Shown here: piece after piece, positions 10,201 through 23,800 of the stretch
How the letters are laid out: each line of letters opens with the position of its first letter
Position numbering within the stretch: position 1 is the first letter of the stretch
DNA from: Harmonia axyridis
Lineage: Eukaryota > Arthropoda > Insecta > Coleoptera > Coccinellidae
Length of the DNA: 64,000 bases
Direction of reading: 5' to 3'
Assembly: GCF_914767665.1 (NCBI RefSeq)
Contig: NC_059501.1
Coordinates: 28,930,501-28,994,500 of the forward strand
Translations under genes and position numbers: made by a program
Notes under the pieces: model-generated
Told to the model about the DNA's origin: nothing
The model's input: only the letters and a program-made list of their open reading frames with translations
Database searches by the model: none

Positions 10201-10985
10201 CCATAAAAAACAGTGCTTTATCAATACACGAAACTAGTTTTTATCCATTTTTCAAATAACAACAAATGTAGCGTCACTTATTATTTCGATCCAGATTCAA
10301 CTCTATATTCTGAAATTTCGACAAGCATCTTTTGAAGCTTAATACTAACGATAAAAAAGTGGTATTCTACAGTGCTCCAGGATTCAGAATATTGAACAAA
10401 TTGAGAAGAATTAACCAGCTAAAAAAAAAACAGAGGTCTTTTTGAATAGGCAAAATAACTAACATTTCTAGAGAGTAACTTACCTCTTTGAAAACAGGTA
10501 AGTCGAATTAAAATCAAATGAAAAACTAGGTACCTATTTCCTTCGTCGAAAATCAAACAACGCACTACAACACATTTTTATTTAATGAACAAAAATACAA
10601 ACTTTCGGTGGTTTTTCACTAACAAACTCAATTAAAATGAATGATAAGACTTGAGATGCACGCTTCAATAACCCTGAAATAAATTTTTCGTCTCCAATCA
10701 ATTCGAAACTTCCTGCTACGAATCCTTCGATCAAGTCTAAATTAATGACGAACAAAAATGTGTATTACGTATAACAGTTTCCTCAATTGCAATCTTCTTA
10801 GATGAATTACATATACCTACATTCATTACAATATTATGTACCCGAACGTGTCTCAAAGAAAGTGAAATTTGTCGCAATACTTATTGTATATTGTCTTTGC
10901 CTAAGTGACTGTGTCATTTTATATCTTTATATATGGGTACCGGAATTTTTATGCAGCAGTTCAATATTCTTCTAGCTATTCGAAG
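10200..10985. other. Intergenic; promoter of the plus-strand secreted-protein gene at the right end
   Basis: No exon seen until the ATG at 10986. Confidence 0.4.
10928..10960 (+). promoter_or_regulatory. TATA box and likely initiator
   Basis: TATATAT at 10928-10934 is followed about 25-30 bases on by GCAGT (10956-10960), close to the arthropod initiator TCAGT. The ATG of the secreted-protein gene lies 26 bases later, giving a very short 5' UTR. Confidence 0.5.
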
Positions 10986-13900
10986 ATGTACACTCAAATC
11001 TTTTTTGCTTTAGCGTTTGGTTCCTGTGCTTTGGGCTCCCCGAAAAAATATACACACGAAGATGAAATGTGAGTATTAAGCAAACACGAACAAAACACAT
11101 ATTTTTTTGCGTTCATACATACACGATAACTCATGAGCAAAAGGACTTAGAAACTTGAAATTTGCTGGATATACTGAGTGAGTTTTAAACATGGAGGGCC
11201 TCAATTATAGCGGAAACGAGTCGCACGATTTTTAGAAATTTTGGTGTGAAAGGATCTTGTTATATGGTGGAATTTACATTGTTTTCAAATCATTCCTTTT
11301 TCCGGAATAATAATAAACTTTTTTATTTCAAACGAATCAACCTCTATATTTTTTTTCCTTTTGAAATTTAAAAAAATACTGAATATTTTTCATGTAATGT
11401 TATCATAATTTCGGAGTTTCATTCAATCATAATCATCTATTATTCAAACTTCGGCGAAAATGATGTAAATGTAGCTATTACTCCAGGGCGCTAAAATGTC
11501 TGGAGCGGCCTTGATTTCCTTGAACAATAATCTACATGGAAGAAAGTAAATATTTTTGATTTGCGTATGAAGAATGAAATAAACTGTTGGTAATTTTTTG
11601 TTTCTCGCAAAAAAATTCGATTGACGATACGTACTTTATACAAAGCACTGATTTATTTTTAAAATATTTGTGAAGAAAACTCTACCAAAAAGCATTACAA
11701 AAGATGTAAACCATAATTCTGGAAATTCGTCGTAAAGTACTGCCCTCTACTTGTGTGCTTCAAAAAAAAAAGATGAAATGAATGTAGAACTTCGTACACC
11801 GTACAAAGTTTGGTCATTGTAGGAGCGTCAGAGAGGAAATGAATGGGTACCAAAGTTTGAATGATACGCGAAAAACCACGTGGTGGTAATCCCTCTTAAG
11901 ACGTACCGGTCTTCGATCGGCAAAATTCTCTTACCGTTATTGATATATTAAATGTATTATTATTACGGAATGTACGTAGTTTTAGGTTCCCCAAATAAAC
12001 TGCGCAAAAAAATTAATGCACATTCTGAAAATTTCAATTTTAATGAAAGTTAACTCTACATTGACTTTATAACTTATTTTTTATGTTCTCTCGGGAAGGT
12101 TTTGAACGAAACAAGACACATTAAATGGAAGAAAAATTCAGAATCTCACCGAATCTTATGTGAAAGAAGAGAAATAAACAATTTTCAAAATACTGGAATG
12201 CTGATAAGTGATTTCATACTTGGTATTTCCACCCCTTGCGTTAATTACAGCTCGGCAACGACGCCGACGGTTCATACTCAAAATGAGTGATCTTAAAATG
12301 TTCTGATCTAACCCTTCAAGATTTCTCTGAGTTGGATTCCTAAGTCATTAAGAGTAGCTGGATGATTGTCTGAACTTCTCAGCCTTCTATTGAGGTCGTC
12401 CCAAACCTGCTCAATCGGATTGAGATCTGGACTTCTTGCTGGCCATTCCATTCGAGAGACTTCAACCTCTTCAAGGTACTCCTGAACGATGTGCGCACGA
12501 TGGGGTCTGGCATTATCGTCCATAAAAATGAAATTTTCACCAATGTATGGGGCAAATGGCACTACATGCTCTTCAAGAATGTTCCTTATATACCTATCAG
12601 CATTCATAGCTCCATTATCAACGACCACTAGGTCTGTGCGAGCAGTCAAAGATATTCCACCCCATACCATAATCGATCCTCCCCCTAAACCAGTAGTATT
12701 CAGGAAAGAGCACTGAGCATATCTTTCATGTGGACGTCTGTATACAAGGGAACGTCGATCACAATGAGGCAGAATCTAGACTCATCTGTGAAGAGAACTC
12801 TTTCCCAATCAGCCTCTTCCCAATGCTCTCTCGCAAAATCCATACGCGCCCTTCGATGGGCTGGGGTAAGAGCTGGGCCTCTTGCCGCGACACGAGGCCA
12901 TAAATCATATTCTCTGAGGCGATTTCTTATTGTCTGAGTGCTAATTTGCACCCCATGAGTTTGCTCAAGCTGATTTTGAAGGAGGCGAGCGGTTGCAAAC
13001 CGTTGTCTCAACGAAGAAACTCTCAAGTAACGTTCTTGAATGGCAGTTGTTACCCGCGGTCTACCCTGTCCTGGTCTTCGGACATTCATACCTGTCTCCC
13101 TGAATCGCTGCAACATTCTGGACACACTTGTATGGGAAACTCCAAACCTTTCTGCAATTCTTGTGTATGTCCACCCTTCTTCTCACAAAACTACCGCTTG
13201 GGCACATTCCTCTTGGATCAAATTGCGTGTTTCGCGTTGCATAGCGATCGAGTGTAGAAAATCGAACGAAAGAAAAACTATTGATCACTAGAATTGATCA
13301 AGAACAACTGATTTCAGAATGGAGCCAATACATTCAAAATCTGATAATCTCATATATTTTTTTATTCCTGCTAGGAAAAAACATCTCTATTGAAGAAAAA
13401 CGTTGAAAGTGGATAACATATGCATGCATAATTCATTGAGAACACCTTCAGTTGTAGAATAAATTTGAGATTTCCATAATGTGCGTTAATTTTTTTGCGC
13501 AGTGTATATACCGTAGTTACGACCATTTACAGCTTTGCCGTTTTAATGAGTTCAGGATCAAATTTTTGACCAATTGTTTTATAATAGGGACTCAATAAAC
13601 TTTTTAAAACAGCAAAGCTGTAAAAGGTCGTTAAGACCGAACCTTTTTTGGCTTTCATGCCGCTCCTAGAGCGGTTTTTGGTTCTAATGCCCGCCACACA
13701 CGAGGCGTTTTCTCGAGACTTTGGAAGCCAGGCACCCAAGAGATGCCAGTCGGGCAGTCAAGTTCATTCTCTGAATTACAGTCGTGCAGCCGTGTCCCGA
13801 GCTGCCCGACTGTAAAATGATCCGAACGCTCGAACATGGGTGCCTCGTGAGTGGCCATCTTAATGTAAGAAGGAATACCTCAACTGCTGGTTGGTTTGAG

Positions 13901-16064
13901 CATAAAACAGAATTATGAAGATTCCATTTATTTTAGGAATTTTCAACCCAGTTCTAACCGATACTTTGAATACAACCTGCATTCTACCAACAATCACACA
14001 GCAGAACGGAAATCAGATCAGAAAGAATCAAAATCAGCAACTGACAAACTCAGATTCGGCCTTCCCATCGTTTATGGAAGTACAGGAGCTGGGACACAGA
14101 CTTATCCCCAAACTGGAGGAGTGAGTTATATGGTTTCTCCCATGAAACTGGATATTGGAGGTGTTGCTTTGGGAGCTCTAATTGGATTAGGTGCTATTTT
14201 GATACTGCCAAAATTGGCTCACGCCTTTGGTGGTTTACACAGTGGTTATAGAAGTGAGTATTTTTTCTGAATTCATTATTATACTTTGAATCTTATCATA
14301 ATGCTCCATAGTCCATACTACTGCATGAAAAGGGTACGAGAAACTCGTCAATGAAATACAAAAAATCTATTATTATTCTAAATTTATTATAGCGCCTCCC
14401 AAGTAAGGCCCTAAATATGTAGATAATATATTTACGTCAATGAAGAATCCAAAAATCAGAAAATTTTCATTCAGGACTCCTAATGCTTAATGTAAATATT
14501 GTATTTGTGCTTTTTGTTCATCTTTTTTTCATCATAAATTTCTCGAATCAAAATATACTCACTTACTTTTGGAGCTTCAACAATCCGAGGCCCGAGCTCT
14601 CTTCTGGTATGGAAATGCCCTAGTAAAAGGTTTATTAATAAGAGTTTTGATATGAAAAAACGAGTATATTTCTAAACAAATCATTTTATTTCATTTTAAA
14701 GAAGAAGGTAGAACGATATCAGCCAAAGATTTCAGATATTTTTAAAGTTGTCTCATCTATAAAGTTATGTCTGGTATGCTGATATTCGATTTGTCAGTTT
14801 TGGAAGCATTTAGTTGTAGTTGATTTATGGTATTCCACTATTTCACCTCTTTACATGACTCACTGAGTTTTCTATAATATTCTTCTGGGCTGGTCTTTAG
14901 AAATGTGATCATATTTGCATCATCAGCAAATGTAGGTCATTTATATATAGATTCTATTATAAATAATAAGGGACCAAGGACGCTATCTTGGGGCACCCCT
15001 ATATTCATTTCTGCTGTTGTTCTTATGTTAACGATTTATTTGCTATCTGTTACTTAACTTATAATCAGCCTAAGTTTCTTACTCCATAGGTCTCTAACTT
15101 CAATAACAACCTGTCATGGTTTATATATTCAAATACCTTGTTTAGATCGAGGAAAAGTCCAATGGGAACTTCTCCTTTTTCAATAGCATTCAACACATTC
15201 TGTGGCAGTTGGAAAATGGCAGCGCTTGTGTTTTTTTACACAGGAAACCATACTGAGATGTGTTGAAAATGTCATGCTTGTTGAAGAACTGTAATAAACG
15301 GTTTGGGAGAATTCTTTCAAATATTTTGGCAAAGTGTGTTTTTAGATTTATAGGAGGTATATCATTTCCAAAGTCTTCCATGGGTCTTTTCTCGTGTATT
15401 GGTATGATGATTCCTGTATGCCAGACATCTTAAAGCTTGGGCGATTAGATGAATAACTGTTTTAATTATAGTTCTAGGCATCTGATCATATTCTGTTGAC
15501 TTTGTAGTATTCAGTTCTTTGGCAGCTATGTATAAATAATTATCAAGTCCCGATACCTATTCTTTTGACTGTATGTTTATTTCGATTAGCATTAGCAAGC
15601 GATCGAATTTGGTAGGTTCTAATCTCGTACTGGTAGGTGTTTCATCAAGTACTTCTACTTTTTAGGCTTAGATGATGGAGTTTCTACAGTATCTGATATG
15701 CTCTCAAAGTTGGACAATACCCTAGAACAGCACAACATTGACAGCAGTTCTTGCATGCAGAGAATAGTTTGTAACTACATTCACGAATCTCGAAAAAATA
15801 TTCAAAATGGCGAAGCTAATGCATTTGATGAGATGATTAACGTGGTGACTAGGTAAGTCGATTTCATTTCATTGTTTTCAATGAATACATCAATATTTTT
15901 ACAGCAATTCCTTGGTATCCCAGATGTTGGACGGGAGTAGTATCAAACAAGCTGTGGATATGGGCAAATCGGAGGAAATAGATCAATGTGCATCACTTTA
16001 TAGAAAATGTCCTGTAAATAGGGATAACATAGTTAAAGTTATAACTAGTATATTACCTGTGTGA
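10986..16064 (+). CDS. Small secreted or membrane protein, family member 2 (4 exons)
   Basis: Model: 10986-11068, 13937-14253, 15666-15852, 15905-16064; 248 residues, all phases match. Exon 1 gives a signal peptide (MYTQIFFALAFGSCALG). Exon 2 gives a polar stretch and then a Gly/Ala/Leu-rich membrane-type segment (VALGALIGLGAILILP), ending GYR plus one base. Exon 3 gives SDMLSKLDNTLEQHNID and CMQRIVCNYIHES; exon 4 gives a helical region and CASLYRKCPV before the stop. Four conserved-looking Cys in exons 3-4 may form disulfides. This layout (signal peptide, one hydrophobic segment, C-terminal helical Cys domain) fits a class of uncharacterised insect secreted proteins; function unknown. Intron 1 (2.9 kb) holds a Tc1 element and two MITEs; intron 2 holds an antisense LINE. 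A broken copy of exons 3-4 lies at 9325-9575. Confidence 0.8.
11998..13504 (-). mobile_element. Tc1 transposon, nearly full length (1507 bp)
   Basis: Terminal inverted repeats of about 27 bp (ACTGCGCAAAAAAATTAA...) lie at both ends, each flanked by TA (11996-11997 and 13505-13506), the Tc1/mariner target site. The minus strand encodes a transposase in two frames, about 13125-12700 and 12670-12308: helix-turn-helix region with GQGRPRVTT, then catalytic blocks LFTDESRF, IFMDDNARPH and SPDLNPIEQVWD. The second Asp and the Glu are separated by 34 residues (DD34E, Tc1 type). A single frameshift just after the first catalytic block separates the two halves. It lies inside intron 1 of the plus-strand secreted-protein gene. 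Confidence 0.9.
13519..13631. mobile_element. Short MITE with ~28-bp terminal inverted repeats
   Basis: ACGACCATTTACAGCTTTG at the left end is answered by its complement with two or three mismatches at the right end (up to 13631). It encodes nothing. It starts 15 bp from the end of the Tc1 element. The superfamily is not clear; a TTAA-like sequence at the right border is not matched on the left. Confidence 0.6.
13689..13860. mobile_element. MITE family copy 1 (172 bp)
   Basis: Terminal inverted repeats GCCACTCACGAGGC-like plus an internal inverted pair (AGTCGGGCAG / CTGCCCGACT). A second copy of almost the same length and about 90% identity is at 54710-54880. No open frame. Confidence 0.75.
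14870..15530 (-). mobile_element. LINE reverse transcriptase fragment
   Basis: On the minus strand broken frames give IFERILPNRLLQFFNKHDIF and SQYGF, then downstream GVPQDSVLGP, the ordered fingers and palm blocks of a jockey/CR1-type reverse transcriptase. Frameshifts are present. It lies in intron 2 of the plus-strand secreted-protein gene, antisense to it. Confidence 0.75.
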
Positions 16065-16355
16065 AATTAATTAATATAGTGAGCCTTTTTCTTGATTCAC
16101 GCTTTATACCTAATTCGCTGGTTTTCAAATTATCCAGTTTATTAGCAATAAGAAGATCTTGTTTCGCTCTTTATAACATAACTCACTTTTCTATGAATTG
16201 AATTTGACATTGCTGTCAAAACTAAAACATCTGTTTGTCATAATTATAAATGTCAAATCACATATATGTGGCAACTAGTATTTATATGTAATATTTATTT
16301 AAATAAAAAATATTTCTAGTTGAAATAATTTTATTGTGGCAGAAAATAATTGATA

Positions 16356-17570
16356 ATGGGTCTTTGCAAATGTCCAAAACGGCGAGTTACGAATCAATTT
16401 TGTTTCGAACATCGGGTTTGCGTCTGCGAAAATTGCATGGTGACAAATCATCCCATTGTAAGTTACCCAAATAAAAGTTGCTAAGTAATTTTTAGATCCA
16501 TGGATGTTTCAGTGTATAGTTCAGTCATATTTACAATGGCTCCAAGATAGTGATTACAATTCAATATGTGAATTATGTACCAAGGAGTTGAATGTTGAAG
16601 ATAGTATAAGATTAACATGTTACCGTAAGTTTCTATTTCTGCACTCACCTATTCTATTATAATTTTTTGGGCATTTTATAGAATTGATGAAACTGAGTGT
16701 GTTTTAGATGTTTTTCATTGGTCCTGTTTGGATAATTTCTCAAGACAGTTGCCTGCTACGACAGCTCCAAGAGGATATGTTTGCCCTTCTTGTAAAACAC
16801 CACTTTTTCCACCACCTAATTTAATAAGTCCTGTTGCTGATGTCTTAAAAGAGAAATTGGCAGGTGTCAATTGGGCAAGAGCTGGTTTGGGTTTACCTCT
16901 AGTAAGTTTTAACAGCACTTTTTTTATTTCAAATCTTTGAATGCTTCATATTATCTTTATAAATATATTTATTGTATTTCATTCAATTGTTATCATATTT
17001 TTATTTTATATAAATTCAGCTTTCAGAAGAGAGGGAGGTTAAAGCGCCTGTAATTCTAAATTCTATGACAAAACCAAAACCTACTTCACCAATGTTAATG
17101 AGTAATGGTTCTCATTCTATAGTGGATGTTGATGAGCAAGTACCATTTGTTAGGAATCCATCTGAAAGCTATCAAACATCTTCTTCAAATCGTAGAGTTT
17201 TTCAAGATATAAGAGATATAAAATCTATTCCATTTGATCATGATGATGATAAATATAAAAGACGCCTCAATGTATTACGGAACTGGTGGAAGTAAGTTAT
17301 ATTTTTAAAAATTTGTATTCATTTATTCCAACCTTCATTTCATTTTGAATTTGAATTCAATATTTTTTTAGCTTAACCTTTGGACGACCTACTAGGAGAG
17401 GTGGAAAAGCTTTATATAAAAGATATTTCTTACTAGGGACATTCTTCCTAATCGGAATCATTCTAATATTTGTATTTTTATCTAAAGTTGGAAGACATTA
17501 TGCAAATCTTGATCCGAGTTTGGATATGGAAAATAACCATGATCTCAAAGTACAGAAAGTCTGGGAATAG
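16356..17570 (+). CDS. ZFPL1: Zinc finger protein-like 1 (5 exons, complete)
   Basis: Exons 16356-16457, 16513-16624, 16708-16901, 17020-17291, 17372-17570; 292 residues against about 310 in human. It begins MGLCKCPKRRVTNQFCFEHR, the diagnostic N-terminal zinc-binding (B-box-like) region of ZFPL1; then SYLQWLQDSDYN with CELC, and CYHVFHWSC plus CPSC, the RING-like second zinc domain. The block KLAGVNWARAGLGLPL is family-typical. The C-terminal half is a polar linker followed by one membrane span (about residues 245-265) and a short luminal tail, as expected for this tail-anchored cis-Golgi protein, which in mammals binds GM130 and supports Golgi structure. Acceptor and donor sites are all consensus. 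A (TA)n tract follows the stop. Confidence 0.95.
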
Positions 17571-17850
17571 TTATTCAAATGAAAATATAAAGTTATTCTT
17601 TATTTTATATATATATATATATATATCACATGTAATATAATTTGAGCTTGTTTATAATTCAATATCTCTGATTAAATAGAAAGATTTTTAAAATTGTAAA
17701 TTTTTATTTTTAAACACGTTTTTGAATACCCAAATATGACCACAAATTTTTATAGGGTTATATTTCTTCCAGTAAAATTGTTGAAAATTTGACAATTTGT
17801 CATATTTTTTAAATTCAACGTTGCAAAAAAATTTTGAATGTTATAGGGGA
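17571..17850. other. Short intergenic spacer with (TA)n at 17606-17626
   Basis: AT-rich 3' flank of ZFPL1 and presumed promoter of the next gene. Confidence 0.4.
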
Positions 17851-20800
17851 ATGATAATTCCAAACAAAAATTATTCTTCAAAAAATCCAAAATCTGCTAA
17901 GTGCGGTTTCATGCAATGTGAAAAAGAAAATTTCAATATTTCCTCATTACCCCAATATGCACATGATTTGTCAACCATAGGTATGCAACTGCTCATTCCA
18001 GTTTCTCAAAAAATTTTATAACAGAAGATAACAAATTTAAATATTTTTAGGATTGTCTGCTGGCTCTGTTCAAACAGAAAATGATTGTTGGTATCCTCTA
18101 TCAAAGATTGAATATGAACAAAAACATTCAAAAATCCTATCTTGTACAGCAGGTCTTAAAAATAGGGATTTGAAAGAACAGAAGCTCAGAAGGGCCTTGA
18201 GAGATGAATTGATAATAGATGGTTTGAAATTCGATGAATTTCCACAACAAAATTTGTATGACTTGCAGGATAGGGAATATGTTTATGATATTTCTGATGC
18301 AAAACTTTATGAAAATGAATGCCATGATGAAAAACAGAATAGAGAAGAATATCTCAACACTATTCCAGAAGATATTGAAATCAGCAAGAACATCAATAAA
18401 AGTCATGGTGTTATGATTGTAAATTATCATTTGACAAAAAATAATAAATTACAAGCCTCAAATAAAAAAGAGAGACCTCCACATAACTTTTCCAATAAGA
18501 AAAATACAAAAACTAACTCCCAACCAAATGAAGAATTTAAATCCTCTAAATTACATACTCAGGGAAAACCTGAGAAAAACATAAATGATAATGAAAGTAA
18601 TACTTTCAGTATGATGAATGACGACAGCAACACCAACTCACAAAAACATTTTCCAGATCATTTACAAACTTCTTATGTCCCAGAGGAATATAAAACTAAT
18701 TTTAATGATTTCCCGGAATCAAATCCTCCGTTTAGTAGCAGAGATACTTCAAATCAACATAACTTTGGTTGTAGTACTAGATGTATAGGAATGAAAATGT
18801 CGATGCAAAATGATCATATTACAAGAACACAGAATATTTCCATGTGTTACCCTCATATGTCCTATATGGAGCCCAAATGTTGCAGTATGTCTTGTCAAGG
18901 AATTCCTTGTGGGAAACAAAGAAATAGAATACCCCAACCAGAGTCTAAAATTTCCCCTGAAATTGAAATACCCAATTCTTGCTGCTACAATAATTTAAAG
19001 TTCCATGATTCTAGAGGAATGAATTTGAATGAAGAATGTTGCAGAAAGGAGCTTCCCCAAACTAATAAATTTCAAGATGACATATTGAAACTAAGACACT
19101 TGGAATGTTGTAGATGTAATAAGTCACACATTGCAGAACATTACAATGAAAAGTTGAATATACAATCAAATAATCCAAAGAAAAAAAAACCTTTTACTTG
19201 TTGTAAATCTGGAAAAGTGGATCAGGAAGAACTCTCTATCAACCATAAACCTCAAGTGAGAAAAGAAGATATTTTGGAATTCCCCCATTACCATTGTTGT
19301 CCATCAAATATCACCTACAAAGAAAAACCTTTTCAAGAACAAATTCCACCTAATCTAATTCTCCATCAGAAAACTTTGAGTGATACCCATTTCAAATGTA
19401 GTAAAGACTGTCCATTTAAATCGGGAGAAGAAAGTCATCAAAAAAATGCAGCACCTAAACCAATGACAAAAACTATTGGTTGTGAATGTACCGATAGAAA
19501 TCCTGAAAATAAGATTGATGTTGGAAAAAATATCACAATACAAATAATTCCAAACTACAGTCCAGCCACATGCTCTAAACAAGACAACACGCCTCTGGAA
19601 CATCGGAATAATTTTTATAACGAAGTAAGCTATCAGCAAATTAAGTGTCAACCATATCCACAATTTAGAAGCTCACCACTTGCCTACAATGATCTGGAAC
19701 ATTATCCAAGATATGCTCGGAGAATAAGACCTTTTCGTTGGTTTAGCTGCAATTGGTGTCGTAGGAGACCAGAAACACCTTATCTCAGGTATTCGAAGTC
19801 TTTTTGAAATGCTTATCCCATAATCGATCAATCTCACATAATATAAGGATATATTTAGTCCTTAATGGTATAATCCTTATTGTGTCACATTTCTTAGTGA
19901 ATTTGAAATATGAAGTGACCTACATGAGTTTTGATGTTCACTGTGATTTCTCATGGTATTCTGTGATATTATCAAAAAAGTACCAGATAATCGGTTTCTG
20001 GACATATAGATGTGGATATTATCGTTCCAAAGAAAACTTATTCACTAGCAGCGTTCTGAAAAACTGCTGTCTTCCTACAAAACAATATAAAGGCATGAAT
20101 ATTCAGGACACTAAATATGTAAATGAAACAGGTATGCAATGATAAAATGAAAAAACATTATTAAAACTGTTGATAGCAAATCCACCAAAAAGAGAAACAT
20201 ATTTTGTAGCCTGTGTTACTTGAATCGTTACTGGTGAATAAATATTACCGAAATTCGTTCTTCAAGGCTGATATATTATTATCTTTGATATTTAGAATGC
20301 TTACTTTCAGGGATTGTCGAAAATATTTGTTTACTAAATTGGCTCAACTGTCCTGTATTCTCACGCAATTTTGTGCGTCATCTGCCGTTCTATTGATTTT
20401 CAGTACTTTTCAGTTTTTACTATGGCTAATAATTAAAATGAGAAATACTTACCGCTGCGCTCACGGAAACTGGTATTGGTCTATACGCTGATGGTTCCAA
20501 AACTTTCGTAAAAACGAGAGCCGAAATATACTGTAGCATTTCCGAAGTCAGCAAGTAGCTGAGTCCGAGCATATATGCTTTGTATTTCAGTGTGTAGTGT
20601 GACCTAAACTTTTCCGGGATATCACAAATGAATCGGCAAAAGATACTAATAGGACAAATATATATTTTATTGAACTTCGACAACCTGTATCTCGAAAGCG
20701 AAACAAATTTGGATGTAAGCTGAAAGGAAAAAATCCTTTTTCCACCTCAGAAAACTATCCTTAACGTTTCCTGTTGAACCTTGGGTCACCCAGCATATAA

Positions 20801-23800
20801 ATATTTGGATAGTCCAACAACATTCCAATGTGTTGTGGTGGATTACAATACAAACAATTCAGATACGGTTTTCATGAAAAGGTACGGATTTGGTTAGAAA
20901 GCTATCTACACGTTTAAAAACATTATGCTCAGTTGAGTGATCATAGAAGTAACATGATAGACTTGAAGATGGTGTTCCGCAAGGGTCAGTGCTTGGTCAT
21001 CTGCTGTTTCTCATTTATATGAATGCACTCCTATACGCAAAAAAATAAGGAAAAAATCATCAGTTTTGCTGATGATATTGCTATTTTATACCATGGCAAT
21101 TCAAAGAAGGAAAAAAGATTATATTTATGATCAATGATCTGCCTATTTTTCTCATAAACCATTTAGTAATTCATCGACCGAAGATGTCGAACATTTATTC
21201 ATGGTAAATAAAAGCAAACTGAAGATTTCGGCTTCAGAAAAGAGATAGAAAGGTATCATATCTTTTTTATTATTCTGAGCTCTGAAAGCATCAGTGGTGA
21301 TATGGTAAGATACGATTATCACAGTATAAAGGTATTTACGAAATAAAAATTGGCGAAACATACACGGATCTTCGAGGTTATTTTGACTATTTCCTTATGT
21401 ATAACCTTGAAGATCTGAGGATAGCCTAGAGGAAAAAATTTTCAAATTTGTTTAAGGATATCGTTACGTTAAATAATACCTAAGAGGACTCAAGACCAAC
21501 TTATTCTATTATTTTTCTAATACGTATCAACACCAACACGTACTATCCATAAAAACATAAAATTATATTTCAAACACTACTCAAACTTTTGCATTTATTT
21601 CTCAATGATTCATTATAAAATCCAAAAATTTTAAATATTATTTCAGAAACCCAAATTTGGCTGAAACGCGAGATTGCTGGACTACAACATGTCAAGATTC
21701 ATACGAATCTAAAGCGGGCGACTGCGAAATGGTAACACATTGCCAAAGAGTTCTTCCTATCAGTAACAATTACTTCAATAGAGATGCGATTCTTTTGAGG
21801 TCTTTGCATCAACTGAATAGAGGTCTTCTACAAGATATTTTCGCAACACCCTGTCCTTCTTCCTCATCAGCTTGCCACAAATCATGTTTGAGCAAATTAA
21901 AGGGGCCTCCATATCAGTGCTGGGCTGGCTTAAATCCTTTATGTTACTCAGCAAAACCTCCTACCACTAACCAATTTTGTCAGTATGATACTGATTGTAA
22001 AGAGAAAACAAGTACATATTGCTCTTCGAAGGACGTACTCTACGAATGTCTAAAATACCTGAAGAATAGTGGGCCAAACGAGAACGATTGTGAATATATT
22101 GATGAAGATTGTTGCTGCTGTTGTCAAAGTTATCATAATAGCTGCTGCTGTGAAAGAAGGTCGAGATGCTGTGAAAAGGAGATTTTCAAACCAAAACTTG
22201 AAGAAAAAACATCTTGTTTTACCCGCTGTAGGAGTGTCGAAGCAAAGCAATCATTAAAAAATTGTGGAACCATTGTTTCGAATACATGTTTCAACAAAAC
22301 GGAAACAGTCTGTACAAATACAGAAATTCGAATAAAAACTCCTAAACCTGAAATGAGGAGAAGACGTATCTGTTGCAGGCGTAGATGTTGCTGCTGCAAT
22401 CGCACAAGAAACTGCTGCTGTTGCTGTGACCGATGTTACAACAGCGAACCCACTACATGCTACAAAAAAATACAAAAAACCTCGTGTTGCAACGATGAAC
22501 ATATGATTTACTACTGTCAGTGTGAAGCTCCACCTATTTTAAATAATGTAGGTTCTAGTGAGATAGCGAAATCTTCATTGCAAAAATGCATAAAGTTAGG
22601 ATCGGAAATGAAAAACACTGTTTCCAAGGGAATTGATCAGCAGTCGTCGAAAGAAGACACAATTGTCAAATTTTATGATAAATCAAACACTACTCAAAAA
22701 TCGACTAGTACTATAACTACCGACAATTCTTCATCCCAAATAGAAGATGTTTTGATAAGGAACTTAACTTTGCACTTGTGTGATCTTGGGGAAAAACGGT
22801 TCTCAAAATTCGGAGTATCGCCTCAGCACTACCCTTGGAGTGAGAAGTCATTCTTCGTAGATATGCCACATGAAATTTATCGATTTGTTGGAATAGAAAA
22901 ATTTGCTAATCCTTTGTCAGAGAAAGTACATGATCCTACACCTTGTTTGAAACCGGAAGTTCTACATGATATAGAATTCGTTAAAAATCAGTTAGAGGCA
23001 AAAGAACAAAATAATGGAGAGGATAATGAAAAAGTGTTCGAGGTGAAAAAAAGATGCCTCTCCACAATTTGCAAAGCTTTTTTCGATAACCAACAACAAA
23101 ACGAGCCTAGCATAAATCATAATATTTTATTAATTACGAAAGAAAAATCAAACTTGATTGAAAGCAATTATGCAAAAGTGAAAAATGAGATGGATAACAA
23201 TGAAAAACCAAATAAAGAAGAACCAAATAATCCAAGAAATGATGTTGAAGAAAAGAAAACGATTAAAGAAACACAAAAATGTACAGACATCAAGATTCTG
23301 TCCGAAATTAAAAAGAAAAATAAAACTCATTCGAGTAATCTCATCAAGTCAACTTCCAAAATATCACAGAGTATACCTACAGTACCTTCAAATATATGCA
23401 AAAAATCTTCAAATATATCAAGGATATCATCAAATATCTCAAAGGTATCTTCTTCGAATAGTAGCACAAATTATACTCCAAAACCTTTTACAACCAAAAC
23501 TGGTTTGATGTCATTCATACCATCTTTCAGAGAAAGTTACAAAACTACTTCAACAGTGAAGAAAAACAAGAACCCGTTAACAAAGATTGATATAAAAAGT
23601 AAGATGTCGAAGACACAGTACAAAAGCAAAAATGAGAAAAACAAAAAAATGAAGAGTAATATTGATAAATTGAGTAATGAAGAAAATATCGAGGTGAAAA
23701 GTATTCCTCAACAAAATGAAAAAACTACAGAAAAAATTGAATTGGACAATACTAAAGAAACATTATCAAAAGAAACAAAAATTCTCGGTTCTAATGGAAA

